This document shows, one piece after another, positions 52,601 through 60,100 of a stretch of 64,000 nt of DNA (position 1 is the stretch's first letter; every line of letters begins with the position of its first letter). This DNA comes from Mytilisepta virgata (lineage: Eukaryota; Mollusca; Bivalvia; Mytilida; Mytilidae). Location: positions 77,831,539 to 77,895,538 of the forward strand of contig CM051519.1 of the NCBI GenBank assembly GCA_028015205.1, read 5' to 3'. Position numbers and translations under genes: made by a program. The notes beneath the pieces are model-generated. The model saw only the letters and a program-made list of their open reading frames with translations. It ran no database searches and was not told where the DNA came from.

Positions 52601-53126
52601 CAAGTGATGTATTACTACTATTGCTATTAGTTAAAAAAAAAACCATCAAAAGCGTATTATCTGTCGTTAGAAATCATGTAGTAATAAATGTTCAACCGGA
52701 AAGTGGTGAATTCTTTATATCAATGAATAATAATAGTCTGAGCTAGCTATTTGTTCCATTTGCCACTGGGTATGACATATAATAAATTTGTGGTTGCATC
52801 ATACTTTTGTTTATGTTCTTCTATACCTATTATGATTGATACCAAGACAAAGTCACATAAAGTAATCAAATTATTTTAGCAAATTAATTTTGATTAATTT
52901 CTACACCTTTTTAAATGGTATTAATCTAAACGTATAACAATATTTTCTGGTGTCAGAAATTATAATAAATTGCTCTGCATAAATGAGCACCTTTTCGCCA
53001 TAGTTTATCATGTTCAACGACTTTATCCACTAAAGTTACATCTTTAAATCTCTTTGCTTGATTTTCTCTTATCTTTCCAGGGTCTCCACCTTTCTCTGCA
53101 CGAAATAATTCAATGTCCAAAACCAT
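28542..53126 (-). CDS. SARS1: cytosolic seryl-tRNA synthetase (gene span, 11 coding exons)
   Basis: This enzyme activates serine with ATP and charges tRNA-Ser (and tRNA-Sec) in the cytosol. Eleven exons join in frame to 509 codons plus stop; animal SARS1 is about 510-515 residues. The N-terminus [16 protein letters not shown] and the coiled-coil tRNA-binding arm (about residues 30-150) are followed by the class II core. That core includes [16 protein letters not shown] (motif 1 region), TSEQPIAA, motif 2 ([18 protein letters not shown], about 300-317) and motif 3 ([14 protein letters not shown]...YQARR, about 388-406). The lysine-rich tail ([14 protein letters not shown]) resembles the nuclear-localising UNE-S tail of animal enzymes. 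All ten introns (213 bp to 4.9 kb) show GT/AG ends on the minus strand. No internal stop or frameshift was found, so the gene looks functional. Introns 2, 3, 7 and 10 hold repeats. Confidence 0.97.
29590..29885 (-). repeat. two-copy ~145 bp tandem repeat in SARS1 intron 10
   Basis: ACTTAACCTAAGTCAATGAA, AAGTAGGTCAG-CTGACCTAATTTTGGT and GAGATGCAC each occur twice, about 145 bp apart. There is no coding potential. Confidence 0.7.
31170..31860 (-). repeat. ~294 bp tandem repeat in SARS1 intron 10
   Basis: A unit with TTTAAATTTATAGTTTTTG and TTTATAACTCAACAATGG recurs at about 31,417 and 31,711. It shares AAGGTCAAAG blocks and TGACATCATCT/TGACCTCATCT, and an older partial copy precedes it. Confidence 0.7.
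32978..33107 (-). CDS. SARS1: SARS1 coding exon 10
   Basis: 130 bp, residues 420-462 plus one base ([20 protein letters not shown]...[12 protein letters not shown]). This is the end of the catalytic core. Confidence 0.96.
34953..35110 (-). CDS. SARS1: SARS1 coding exon 9
   Basis: 158 bp, completing residue 367 and running to 419. It carries motif 3, [20 protein letters not shown], with the arginine used for ATP binding. Confidence 0.97.
35578..35707 (-). CDS. SARS1: SARS1 coding exon 8
   Basis: 130 bp, residues 324-366 plus one base ([20 protein letters not shown]...[11 protein letters not shown]). The donor is TCAG|GTAAGA. Confidence 0.95.
35800..36130 (+). mobile_element. family-1 core fragment in SARS1 intron 7
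   Basis: Two decayed 166-bp core units: AAACTAAGTTTGGC at 35,884 and CAAATTAATATTGGC at about 36,050, with GTGGTTTCAGAAAAGAAGATC. The family ends are missing. Confidence 0.65.
36640..36735. repeat. dispersed inverted-repeat fragment in SARS1 intron 7
   Basis: ATTCGTGGTTTACTGGGACC with CACGAAAATTGGTATACAAC and GAATCCACAGTAA. I recognise this as a common short dispersed repeat of bivalve type. The family is not certain. Confidence 0.4.
39359..39580 (-). CDS. SARS1: SARS1 coding exon 7
   Basis: 222 bp, residues 250-323, with [15 protein letters not shown] and motif 2, [20 protein letters not shown], which binds ATP and the tRNA acceptor end. Confidence 0.97.
40827..40982 (-). CDS. SARS1: SARS1 coding exon 6
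   Basis: 156 bp, residues 198-249, [15 protein letters not shown]...[20 protein letters not shown]. This is the motif 1 region at the dimer interface. Confidence 0.96.
41341..41481 (-). CDS. SARS1: SARS1 coding exon 5
   Basis: 141 bp, residues 151-197, with [20 protein letters not shown] and GGRGYYLK. This is the start of the class II core. Confidence 0.96.
41695..41853 (-). CDS. SARS1: SARS1 coding exon 4
   Basis: 159 bp, residues 98-150 ([20 protein letters not shown]...[11 protein letters not shown]). This is the returning helix of the arm and the entry to the catalytic domain. Confidence 0.94.
41990..42490. repeat. ~140-150 bp tandem repeat in SARS1 intron 3
   Basis: The landmark CAG(C/T)ATT(A/G)TCATACACTATATG recurs at about 42,026, 42,165, 42,306 and 42,458. 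The units are strongly diverged. Confidence 0.7.
42893..43160 (+). mobile_element. family-2 5' fragment in SARS1 intron 3
   Basis: Begins AAAGGGATTTACTAAGCCCA and keeps TTTTTGGCACCTATAATCCC and CTTTGTATCTCAGAAATAAT. The 3' part and terminal hairpin are missing. Confidence 0.65.
43305..43330. repeat. 26-bp perfect palindrome with TGACGTCA centre
   Basis: The half TGTAGGTTGTGAC is followed directly by its exact reverse complement. The central eight bases TGACGTCA equal the consensus CRE/ATF site. It lies in SARS1 intron 3. Whether any factor binds here is unknown. Confidence 0.9.
43814..44400 (+). mobile_element. family-1 head and body fragment in SARS1 intron 3
   Basis: Starts with the family 5' end CAAGAGGCTCTCAAGAGCCTG and ATCGCTCAAC. 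It continues with the same body as 49,395-49,700 (GGGCAATAACCCAACAA, TAGTTTTTGAGATATAAG). It has no 166-bp core and no 3' hairpin. Confidence 0.65.
44634..45317 (+). repeat. 181-bp tandem array in SARS1 intron 3
   Basis: Three full and one partial copy of a 181-bp unit: GGAAAAATGGGAAATAATTC begins near 44,639, 44,820, 45,001 and 45,182. By eye the copies differ at only a few sites each, so the expansion is recent. A CCCGCCCGTCCG-rich segment follows directly (45,324-45,352). Confidence 0.95.
46739..46822 (-). CDS. SARS1: SARS1 coding exon 3
   Basis: 84 bp, residues 70-97 ([20 protein letters not shown]...). This is the variable tip of the helical arm. Acceptor TTGGTAG|, donor GTAAAG|GTAATA. 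Confidence 0.9.
47411..47803 (+). mobile_element. family-2 element, left half (interrupted)
   Basis: Begins AATAAAGTGCTTTGCTAAGC and GCAGCATGATATGACTGCAA. It contains two body units and is cut at AATAAAAAATAGAAA by the family-1 insertion. It resumes at 49,761. Confidence 0.75.
47804..49760 (+). mobile_element. family-1 Helitron-like element, longest copy
   Basis: Starts CTAGAGGCTCTCAAGAGCCT and ATCGCTCACCTGG, and ends CCTTTGGGTCAGGTGAGCTA. The ends therefore carry a short inverted match (GCTCACCTGG/CAGGTGAGC). Inside are about eight 166-bp core units, with the landmark AAACTAAGTTC or variants at about 47,920, 48,083, 48,248, 48,414, 48,577, 48,743, 48,910 and 49,077. A body shared with 43,814-44,400 follows. 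Alternate units are more alike (TTCTGC-type versus TTCAGT-type), suggesting two-unit amplification. No helicase or transposase is encoded. It lies in SARS1 intron 2. Confidence 0.8.
49761..50433 (+). mobile_element. family-2 element, right half (interrupted)
   Basis: Resumes with TTATTGACATACTAATGAAA. It continues through CTTATATCTCAAAAACC, TTAATGACCCCCAGAAAA and TGTCTATGGACG, and decays at the 3' hairpin (ATATTTGCGTTCG). Together with 47,411-47,803 it makes one element of about 1.07 kb. Confidence 0.7.
50776..50798 (+). repeat. poly-G tract (23 G)
   Basis: Homopolymer in SARS1 intron 2. A second G-run lies near 50,982. Confidence 0.9.
51269..51339 (-). CDS. SARS1: SARS1 coding exon 2
   Basis: 71 bp, residues 46-69 ([20 protein letters not shown]...). 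Acceptor TTATCAG|, donor ATGAAG|GTATAT. This is the start of the tRNA-binding helical arm. Confidence 0.94.
52991..53126 (-). CDS. SARS1: SARS1 coding exon 1
   Basis: Codons 1-45 plus one base. ATG at 53,124-53,126 opens [20 protein letters not shown] and matches the conserved family N-terminus. The donor is AAAAG|GTGCTC. Confidence 0.95.
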
Positions 53127-53393
53127 ATTTATTCAGCTGTCAAACAGAAAGTCCAACGTGGGAATAATTCCGGAAATACTGGTTTATTAAAATCATGCTT
53201 GACAGAAAACCTTGTATTTACTTACCTTTAAACGCCTCCTTGATTTTGATCGAGATTTAAAAGATTGCAATGCAATCAGTAAATTTCTGCACATTTGGTC
53301 AGTTCTGCTCCAGGCCTAAAATCATGAAAATGTTGAATAGCAAATTCAAAAATACCACATGCCCAAAGGGGAAAGCCAAAACCATCTAAGGAC
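53127..53393 (-). promoter_or_regulatory. SARS1 5' flank, possible 5'UTR mini-intron
   Basis: Only about 267 bp separate the SARS1 start codon from the inverted-repeat element at 53,394, so the core promoter probably lies here. A donor-like TTTAAAG|GTAAGTA (exon edge 53,226) and an acceptor-like TTTGACAG| (exon edge 53,136) could bound an 89-bp 5'UTR intron. No TATA box is evident. This is inference from sequence alone. Confidence 0.35.
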
Positions 53394-55065
53394 CAGTGGC
53401 GGATTTAGCGGGGAAGGGGGGGGGGGGCACAGGGGGCACGTGTCCCCCAGTTGAGGTCACACTGAAAAAAAAATATACGTAAAATTACTAGTAAGATACA
53501 AAGCTTTACATCGTTTATGGTCATAATTACCAAAGGCAAATTTTAAGAAAGTGACCATAACATGTTATCTGTTGTAATGGTTGATTGACACCTAGTTGTG
53601 AAAATTAACATGTATGTAACTTTTTACATTTCTGATAATAAAGATAAGAGTTAAAGAGATGGATCGAAATGTATCACAGTGCAGAAAGTAAAATTAATTT
53701 TCCACCAATGCCCCTTGAAGATTTGCAAGTATTTAATTGAACATGTACCCTTCTTATCCAATGTCTTAATTACTTATTGATTAATTGTCAGATGACATGT
53801 ATTGTTTTAAATACAAACAAAAAATTATTAAAAGATGTCTACCTATTTTTTTAAATTAATATATTTGAAATCCATTAATTGGTAAGTAAAAATATATGGA
53901 CTATTTCTTTTTTATTTAAGTGTGTTGTTAGTATAAATGGGCATTTACAATATCTAAAAAATATTTACTACCATGATGTGTTTAAACTGTTCCGATATAT
54001 GAGAGGTACATAAACATTTTTTTTTATAATTTTTATATCAGTGAGACTTCTGAAATATAAATTTAATTTAATAAATTTTCATTTATTTTATTTAAAACTT
54101 GAAGATATTAATAATTATCAACAAATTTCTTCTCTCAGTTGATTGTTTTTTTAGCACCTTGGTGGCCGTGTAAAAGAACAAAAGTTTGAGATCACTTTTG
54201 AAATTTGATACATGTAACGTCAGAGAATCTAAACTGCACTGTATACCGAAAATGCAGCCACTTCAAACATTATATTTTTAACTTTAAAACTGCCATCTTT
54301 CAGTGATTTTGCATGACATTTTTGACGGAAAAAAATTATTAATTATTGAAAGTTTATAACTAATTACTTAATTTGGGTCCCCTTTTCGATTCGCTCATGG
54401 TACGTTTTTCAATCAGGGATAAGTTGATGTCATCACTTTGGAAATGTTACGGTCTTCATCACGAATATCGAAGATGATGTTGGACCTGTTCCCACTGTAG
54501 TAACATTTCACGCACCTCCATCGATTTGTGACTACCACCGGATGGCGGATTGACTTTGTTGAACTTTACAACGGGTGTCGTATACGGAGCAGGAACTGCT
54601 TACCTTTCCGGAGCACATGAGTTCACTTCTGGTTTTTATAGGAGTTTGTGTTTTTCATTGTTTTTTAGTTTTCAGTATTTATTTGTTGTGCTTGTGGTTG
54701 TTCATTTTCCTTCTCGGGTTTGTCGGTCTAGCTACGATGAATTGAGTTATTTTTTTGGTTTGCTCCTTAGGTGTATTTATCTTCTTTCTTACAATCACTA
54801 ATCATGCACAGAGACCATGAAGGACCAGAGTTACAACTAAATATCCTGATATTTTGTTCTACAACCTGACAACAGCAGTGAAAATATAATAATTTCATAA
54901 GCTTCTGTGACGTTAACCAAAAAGAAGATATGATTCTCTAACCCCCCCCCTCTTCAACAAAAAAGTCGTAAGATCGTCATTTTAAAAAAAACCCAAAAAA
55001 CAAGGGCAGATAATTATTCAAGATTGTGCCCCCCACCACTGGTCGACCCTCTGGATCCGCCCCTG
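53394..55065. mobile_element. hAT-like inverted-repeat element, non-autonomous
   Basis: The left end CAGTGGCGGATTTAG and the right end, read inward, CAGGGGCGGATCCAG match the terminal inverted repeat typical of many animal hAT transposons. Exactly abutting the ends are direct repeats AAGGAC (53,388-53,393 and 55,066-55,071). These are 6 bp, while hAT usually makes 8 bp. The G-rich subterminal region (GGGGGGGCAC) is mirrored (GTGCCCCCCACC). There is no transposase in the 1,672 bp. A foreign repeat sits inside. Confidence 0.75.
54420..54800 (+). repeat. dispersed mussel-type repeat nested in the hAT-like element
   Basis: GTAGTAACATTTCACGCACC, ACGGGTGTCGTATACGGAGC, AGGAACTGCTTACCTTTCCG and GAGCACATGAGTTCACTTCT resemble a widespread repeat I associate with mussel sequences. 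An 83-codon frame across it (54,550-54,801) starts inside the repeat and is not considered a gene. Confidence 0.5.
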
Positions 55066-55586
55066 AAGGACAGAGCTATCAGTGCTCCCCTTAGTTTTTA
55101 CAAATTTTATAATTTTGTAATAGAATTTTAAGTTTCAATTTCGGACTAGTATCGAAATTCTAGCAACTGAGCATTAGTTTAAACTAATACCGTTTAAACA
55201 TTGTTCTCGTCTTCCTTTTGTTCATTTTTTAAACATAAGTCGATCATATGACATGCTGCACTGGGGGCAGCATCGATATCTTGATGTATTGTTTTGTTTG
55301 ACATTTAATATTTAACTAAGATGCATGTACATCTATAGTTGTAAAATGTTCTTTGGTGGCTACAGCATCTTGGCAACTCGTAATAGCCACGGGGAGTACT
55401 CTAAATCTTTCCATAATACCTTCATGTACTGTACATGTACTACATGTACAAATATAATCTGCATATATATATGCGGTGTATCTTAAAGTTTACAATTTGT
55501 TGATTCTTTTAGCACCGACACTTGGTGACTTCTGCATTGCCGTGACATGTGATTGAGATAAATACTCTTGCACTAGCTACGAGTAT
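55066..55586. other. gene-free stretch
   Basis: No gene or clear repeat seen, apart from TACATGTAC-type short palindromes near 55,430-55,450. Confidence 0.55.
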
Positions 55587-56112
55587 GAGTGGCCATTCAT
55601 GTCATTCGCGCGATGAATGTACGCGTAAGTAAAATCTACACGTTAAATCTCAATAGTCACGCGTAAATATAAGGCATTGACGCAGGACTTTTAAATTTAC
55701 GCGTAAATTAAAAAACAAACGCGTGGATGTTTGAAATAACGCGTGATTCATATTTACGTATATTTTGATTTATATCACGTATGTATTTTATTAATACGCG
55801 TTATTTATTCTTTGAGTGGCCATTTATATCATTGGCACGATAAAATTACGCGTAAGTAAAATTTAAGCGTTAAACCTAAAAAGTTACGCGTAAATATCAA
55901 GAAATGACGCGTCCTTTACTTAAATCTAGGCGTAATTTAAAAAATATTACGCGAGAATGTTTGAATTAACGCTTGATTCATATTTACGCTTATATTTTGA
56001 TTTATATCGTGTATGTAATTATTACTCGTAAACTTTTTACAATATACACGTGGCTTTCGAGTTTTCTCGCTTAACTTTAATTTTATCGCACCAATGACAC
56101 GAATGTCCAATC
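55587..56112. repeat. phased ACGCGT array in a foldback-type element
   Basis: Two tandem units of about 227 bp begin GAGTGGCCATT at 55,587 and 55,814. The far end (56,085-56,112) is the inverted copy of that start, matching at 23 of 28 bases. Nine perfect ACGCGT sites occur (first bases 55,621, 55,659, 55,699, 55,719, 55,739, 55,796, 55,848, 55,886, 55,907). Degenerate sites fill the gaps, so in unit 1 a CG-centred core recurs every 16-21 bp, mostly 19-21. The AT-rich spacers differ within a unit but match between units. Confidence 0.9.
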
Positions 56113-56390
56113 GTACACGAAGACCATAATACTGAATCTAGGAGTACTGGTGCAATAATACTGCATCCACATGTACAATGTATATACACTAAGATGACCA
56201 TTTAACAAATGCCCTTGGTGAATATATCTAGTTTGTCTTTTGGTTCATGTGCACTAGTCATGAGGTGGACCAAACATCTTGTGTAAGACAAAAGGATATC
56301 ACATTATTTTCATTAATTTTTCTTTCAGCCAATACTGTTTTTTCTTGGTAATTCAAGCAGACAGTTTTGCTCCCTGCCCGTACCACAGAG

Positions 56391-56590
56391 TTCCGAATTG
56401 CACACGGAAATTACGAATTATCATTCGGAATTTACGAATACTTAATTTCCGAGTGACCATTCGGAGTATTGGAACCTTTTCCGAATTACTTACAAATAGT
56501 GATTCGGAAGGAAGATTTGGAACGATTTGGAATAATGTATTCGTAACTTCCGAATGACCATTCGTAACTTCCGAATATTCATTCGGAAAT
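56391..56590. repeat. TTCCGAAT/ATTCGGAA phased palindrome array
   Basis: TTCCGAAT and its complement ATTCGGAA, plus variants such as ATTCGTAA and TTACGAAT, alternate along about 200 bp. CG dinucleotides fall at 56,394, 405, 414, 426, 435, 450, 462, 482, 505, 523, 542, 551, 563, 572 and 585. Steps of 9-12 and their doubles dominate. Outside these cores the region is AT-rich. The open frame at 56,279-56,557 is a by-product. Confidence 0.85.
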
Positions 56591-56664
56591 TAAAAATAGC
56601 CATTATATTTGCAAATAAAAGGGAAACCTTAAATAAAACTGAAAACCCAATAAGTCAAGAATGA

Positions 56665-56682
56665 TTTATTAAAGTATTTATT
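56665..56682 (-). promoter_or_regulatory. possible polyadenylation signals of the BEN gene
   Basis: Two AATAAA hexamers on the minus strand, at 56,665-56,670 and 56,677-56,682, about 410 bp past the stop codon. They are plausible but unproven. Confidence 0.4.
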
Positions 56683-57088
56683 TTTTTTCAAACAAATAAT
56701 ACTTTAAATGCAAATAATCAGTATTAAATGTGTGTAAAATACATCCACATGTACTCAATAACAAAAATTAAGAGTATGTCTAAAAAAACTTTAAATGCCC
56801 AATCTCGCACCCATTTTGCAAAACAGTTTTTGTATCTCACTCTCGGGTTTTTTAAAACTTTTTACAGTAACCTTCAACAAAAACATTCCCAAATATCTGT
56901 ATGACTGAATCAAATTTTATTCGTCAGAAGGACTAACAGACCCGAACACTAGATGCCCCAAATTTTTGCAGATGAAGCATAAAATTTCTCTATTGCATCA
57001 TGGAAACAATGATTAAATTTTTACTGTACATATTACAACAATAACAACTGAATAAAAATAAAATGTGCATGTTTGTCCAATACTGGTA

Positions 57089-57183
57089 TCATGACATTCC
57101 TGGAGCAGAAGGCTTTACTACATCTGCAAGGACCAAATTCAAGTCTGGAATGGTTCTTCCAGGGTACTTCTCGATAATGATGT
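57089..57183 (-). CDS. BEN-like gene exon i with stop
   Basis: 95 bp, completing D then IIIEKYPGRTIPDLNLVLAD and VVKPSAPGMS, stop TGA at 57,089-57,091. This is the last helix of the proposed BEN domain and a short tail. Confidence 0.92.
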
Positions 57184-60100
57184 CTAAAAAATATTATACA
57201 TATATAATTGTATTTAATAATATGCCGAATAAAAATGTCAATATTACAACATTAGAAATTTCAGAATAAGAAATTAATCAACCAAAGCAATGGTTGGATT
57301 AAAAAAAATTATCTAGCATTTCCATTGGCTAAAATGTCAACAAATGATCTAGTTGTTATCTTGATTGTGTTGTAATCTACTTTGAGTTTCTTGTTTAATT
57401 TAAATACATACTTTTAATTTTTTCCAAACAGGATCTGTGTACATAATGTATATCCGATATAAAGTATTATGAATCACTGTTACAGCTTAGTTAAGTGATG
57501 TAGCTTTTTTTTTATGTTTGTTGTAAAATGAACTCAGGTTACTTATCCACCCCAGCAAAAAATTTACCATCAACATTTCATGATATTCAATCAAGGTTAT
57601 TAAAATATGAAACTATGATGTATTAAATCAAAACTACAACTTAGGTAAGATTTAACTCACTAAATGACTAAGCTTACCATACAGGACACGTAGCTTCTGT
57701 CTATCCTCTAATGGAGGACGTACTCCCGAGTCTGACTTCTTTCCTCCATGGTGGCCTGTTATAGAATGACCTTTTAGCTCATCTAAAGTAAACATTCTTC
57801 TAAGCAGCCACTTTGAATCTGATTTCCAGCTTCTGCTAGGAAGATCATGTATGAGTTGAGCCTAAATGCAAAATGAAAAATTTACCAATTTTTTCTTAGG
57901 AATATTTAGCTAAATTCAACTGTTTAGTGTCCACCTGTGTATCAAATAGTAGAAAAACACAATTTTTAAGGGATATTGTCTACGAAAAAGTAAATTTTTT
58001 GTACTAAAAAAAAATGCCAATAGACAACTTGCTGTGTCAAGTTTAAACATATATAAAAATCTAAATGGGGACAAAATATCAAAGCCGCAAAACAAAGAAA
58101 ATGACAAGTATGTGTCATATTTAAAAAATTTAAAAAAAAAAAATATATTTAAGTAATGAAAATGATGATTTTGATAATTAACATTGATAAATTTACAATA
58201 AAAGTGTATCCGTCATCATGAAGGTAAACAAATAATCAATCAAATAATTTTGAGTGATAAGGCAAATTTGTTAATAAATGTATATCCAAAGTTTTCCTTC
58301 GGCCTAAAATTGAATAAAAATAATCACAACCCTTATTTTCAGAAAAATAGTTAAAAGGTACCCTCAGAGTCTTTTCAGCCATTTCTAGATTACTACATGT
58401 AGATATTCAGAATCATTAATTTAGACATTATGTTTTCATCTTTGCATCTCTGATGCTGAAAATTGTAGTCAACCAAAGAGTTAAATTTCTATGATAATTT
58501 TAAAATATCTTGTTGTTTCCGCCAATAATTATGCAATTATCATATTATATTACAAATTTGCATCTGTATAAAAAAATATGTAACATTTCTTTTGTTCATG
58601 AATATATATCAACTTTACACTTCATAAAGAATTTGTAACATCTCATCTCAATTTAGTATTGCATTTCAAACCTTAATCACATTAAGGGATAAAAATATGA
58701 CTTAATAGAATACTGTACCTTTGTGAAGCCATTGTACAGCTTCTCCTGTGAACCTGAATCTGTCACATTTGCATCATTAGCACAGGAAGTATCGCTGTAA
58801 CGTCCCTAAAAAAAGATAACTTTTATATAAAGTCAAAACAGTTACATACTGCATGATGCAAGCACTTTTTACTCCAGATTTCTCTTTATGCTCAGTTTAT
58901 ACATAATGTACATACAGGTCTGTAAGTCTTTTTGATGAATGATTATGAACAGGCTTACGGTCACATATACACTAAGTATGACTTGTAAAAACAGTCTTTT
59001 TAATGATATAAGATTATTCTATATTATTAAAATAACTGATTGAGCTTTGTATAACTTGAAATTGTTCTATTCATTAGTTCGAACAAGGAAATTAATGTTA
59101 TAAATAAATCATACATACCATAGATGTATTTGAAGAACTAGGCTCCATATAAGAACTGTTCATGGACATGGGCTTCATTGAGTATTGTAAGGAGTGTAAT
59201 ATCTGTTCCACCTATAGTATAAGAGCAATTTATTATCATTATGCTACATATATTTAAATTTGAAGATAAAAAATTTATATACTAATGGACTGTCTGTTCT
59301 GATAACAGAGAATATGTATTACATTGTAGGCTAATTATACATGCAAGTCCATGACTAGACATTCAATTATTTCCTTAAGCAACTGCTATACATGTTCAGT
59401 ATTTTTTGTTTTGACATGCGAAAAATTTCTATAAAAATATCTAATTTGAAATCCGGCCAAAAACCATTAGATAAAAAGTAAATTTTTCATATCAATTAAT
59501 ACTTAAAGTCGGTTATTTCTTAGTCAGAAGTGGCCAACAGTCTTGCAATAAGCATGATAAGATGCTGGCAATTTTGATTCAACACATAAAAATACTTACT
59601 TGACAAAGCCTGGAATTCAGCTGATAAATATTCTGATTCTGTTCCCTGGAATCTTTTTCCAAACCTTCTATGGTCACCTGCAGTCGATGACATTGACTGC
59701 AGCCGGCCAAAGGACCTGATTGATGGGATGAAGGGGTACTGTAATACCTAGGTGTTGGTCGATATATCATCTCAGATATATCTGACACACCTTCATTCTG
59801 ATATATATCGTCTGTTCCCATTGACAGAGAAAGGGCCTCTGCCATTATTCCACGGCTAGACCCAGTCCGTGGTGGGGTCTCAGACAATGACATAACTGGT
59901 GTTTCAGACGATGTCCAAACTGGAGCAGTGTATGATGAAGATGGTATTGATGGATTTCCTGAAGATGACAAATTGAATTTATTCTTAGTGAGATATGTAG
60001 ATGAAGTTACAGTGGATGAAGTACGAGGTAATGCTGATGACAACGACAAAGTGGATGCTGTACAGGGTGTTGATGAAGTGGATGTATAAGTGGGACCAAT

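Noticed and set aside
54550..54801. 83-codon frame with hydrophobic segments
   Set aside because: Lies in a dispersed repeat nested within the hAT-like element. The hydrophobicity comes from T-rich DNA.
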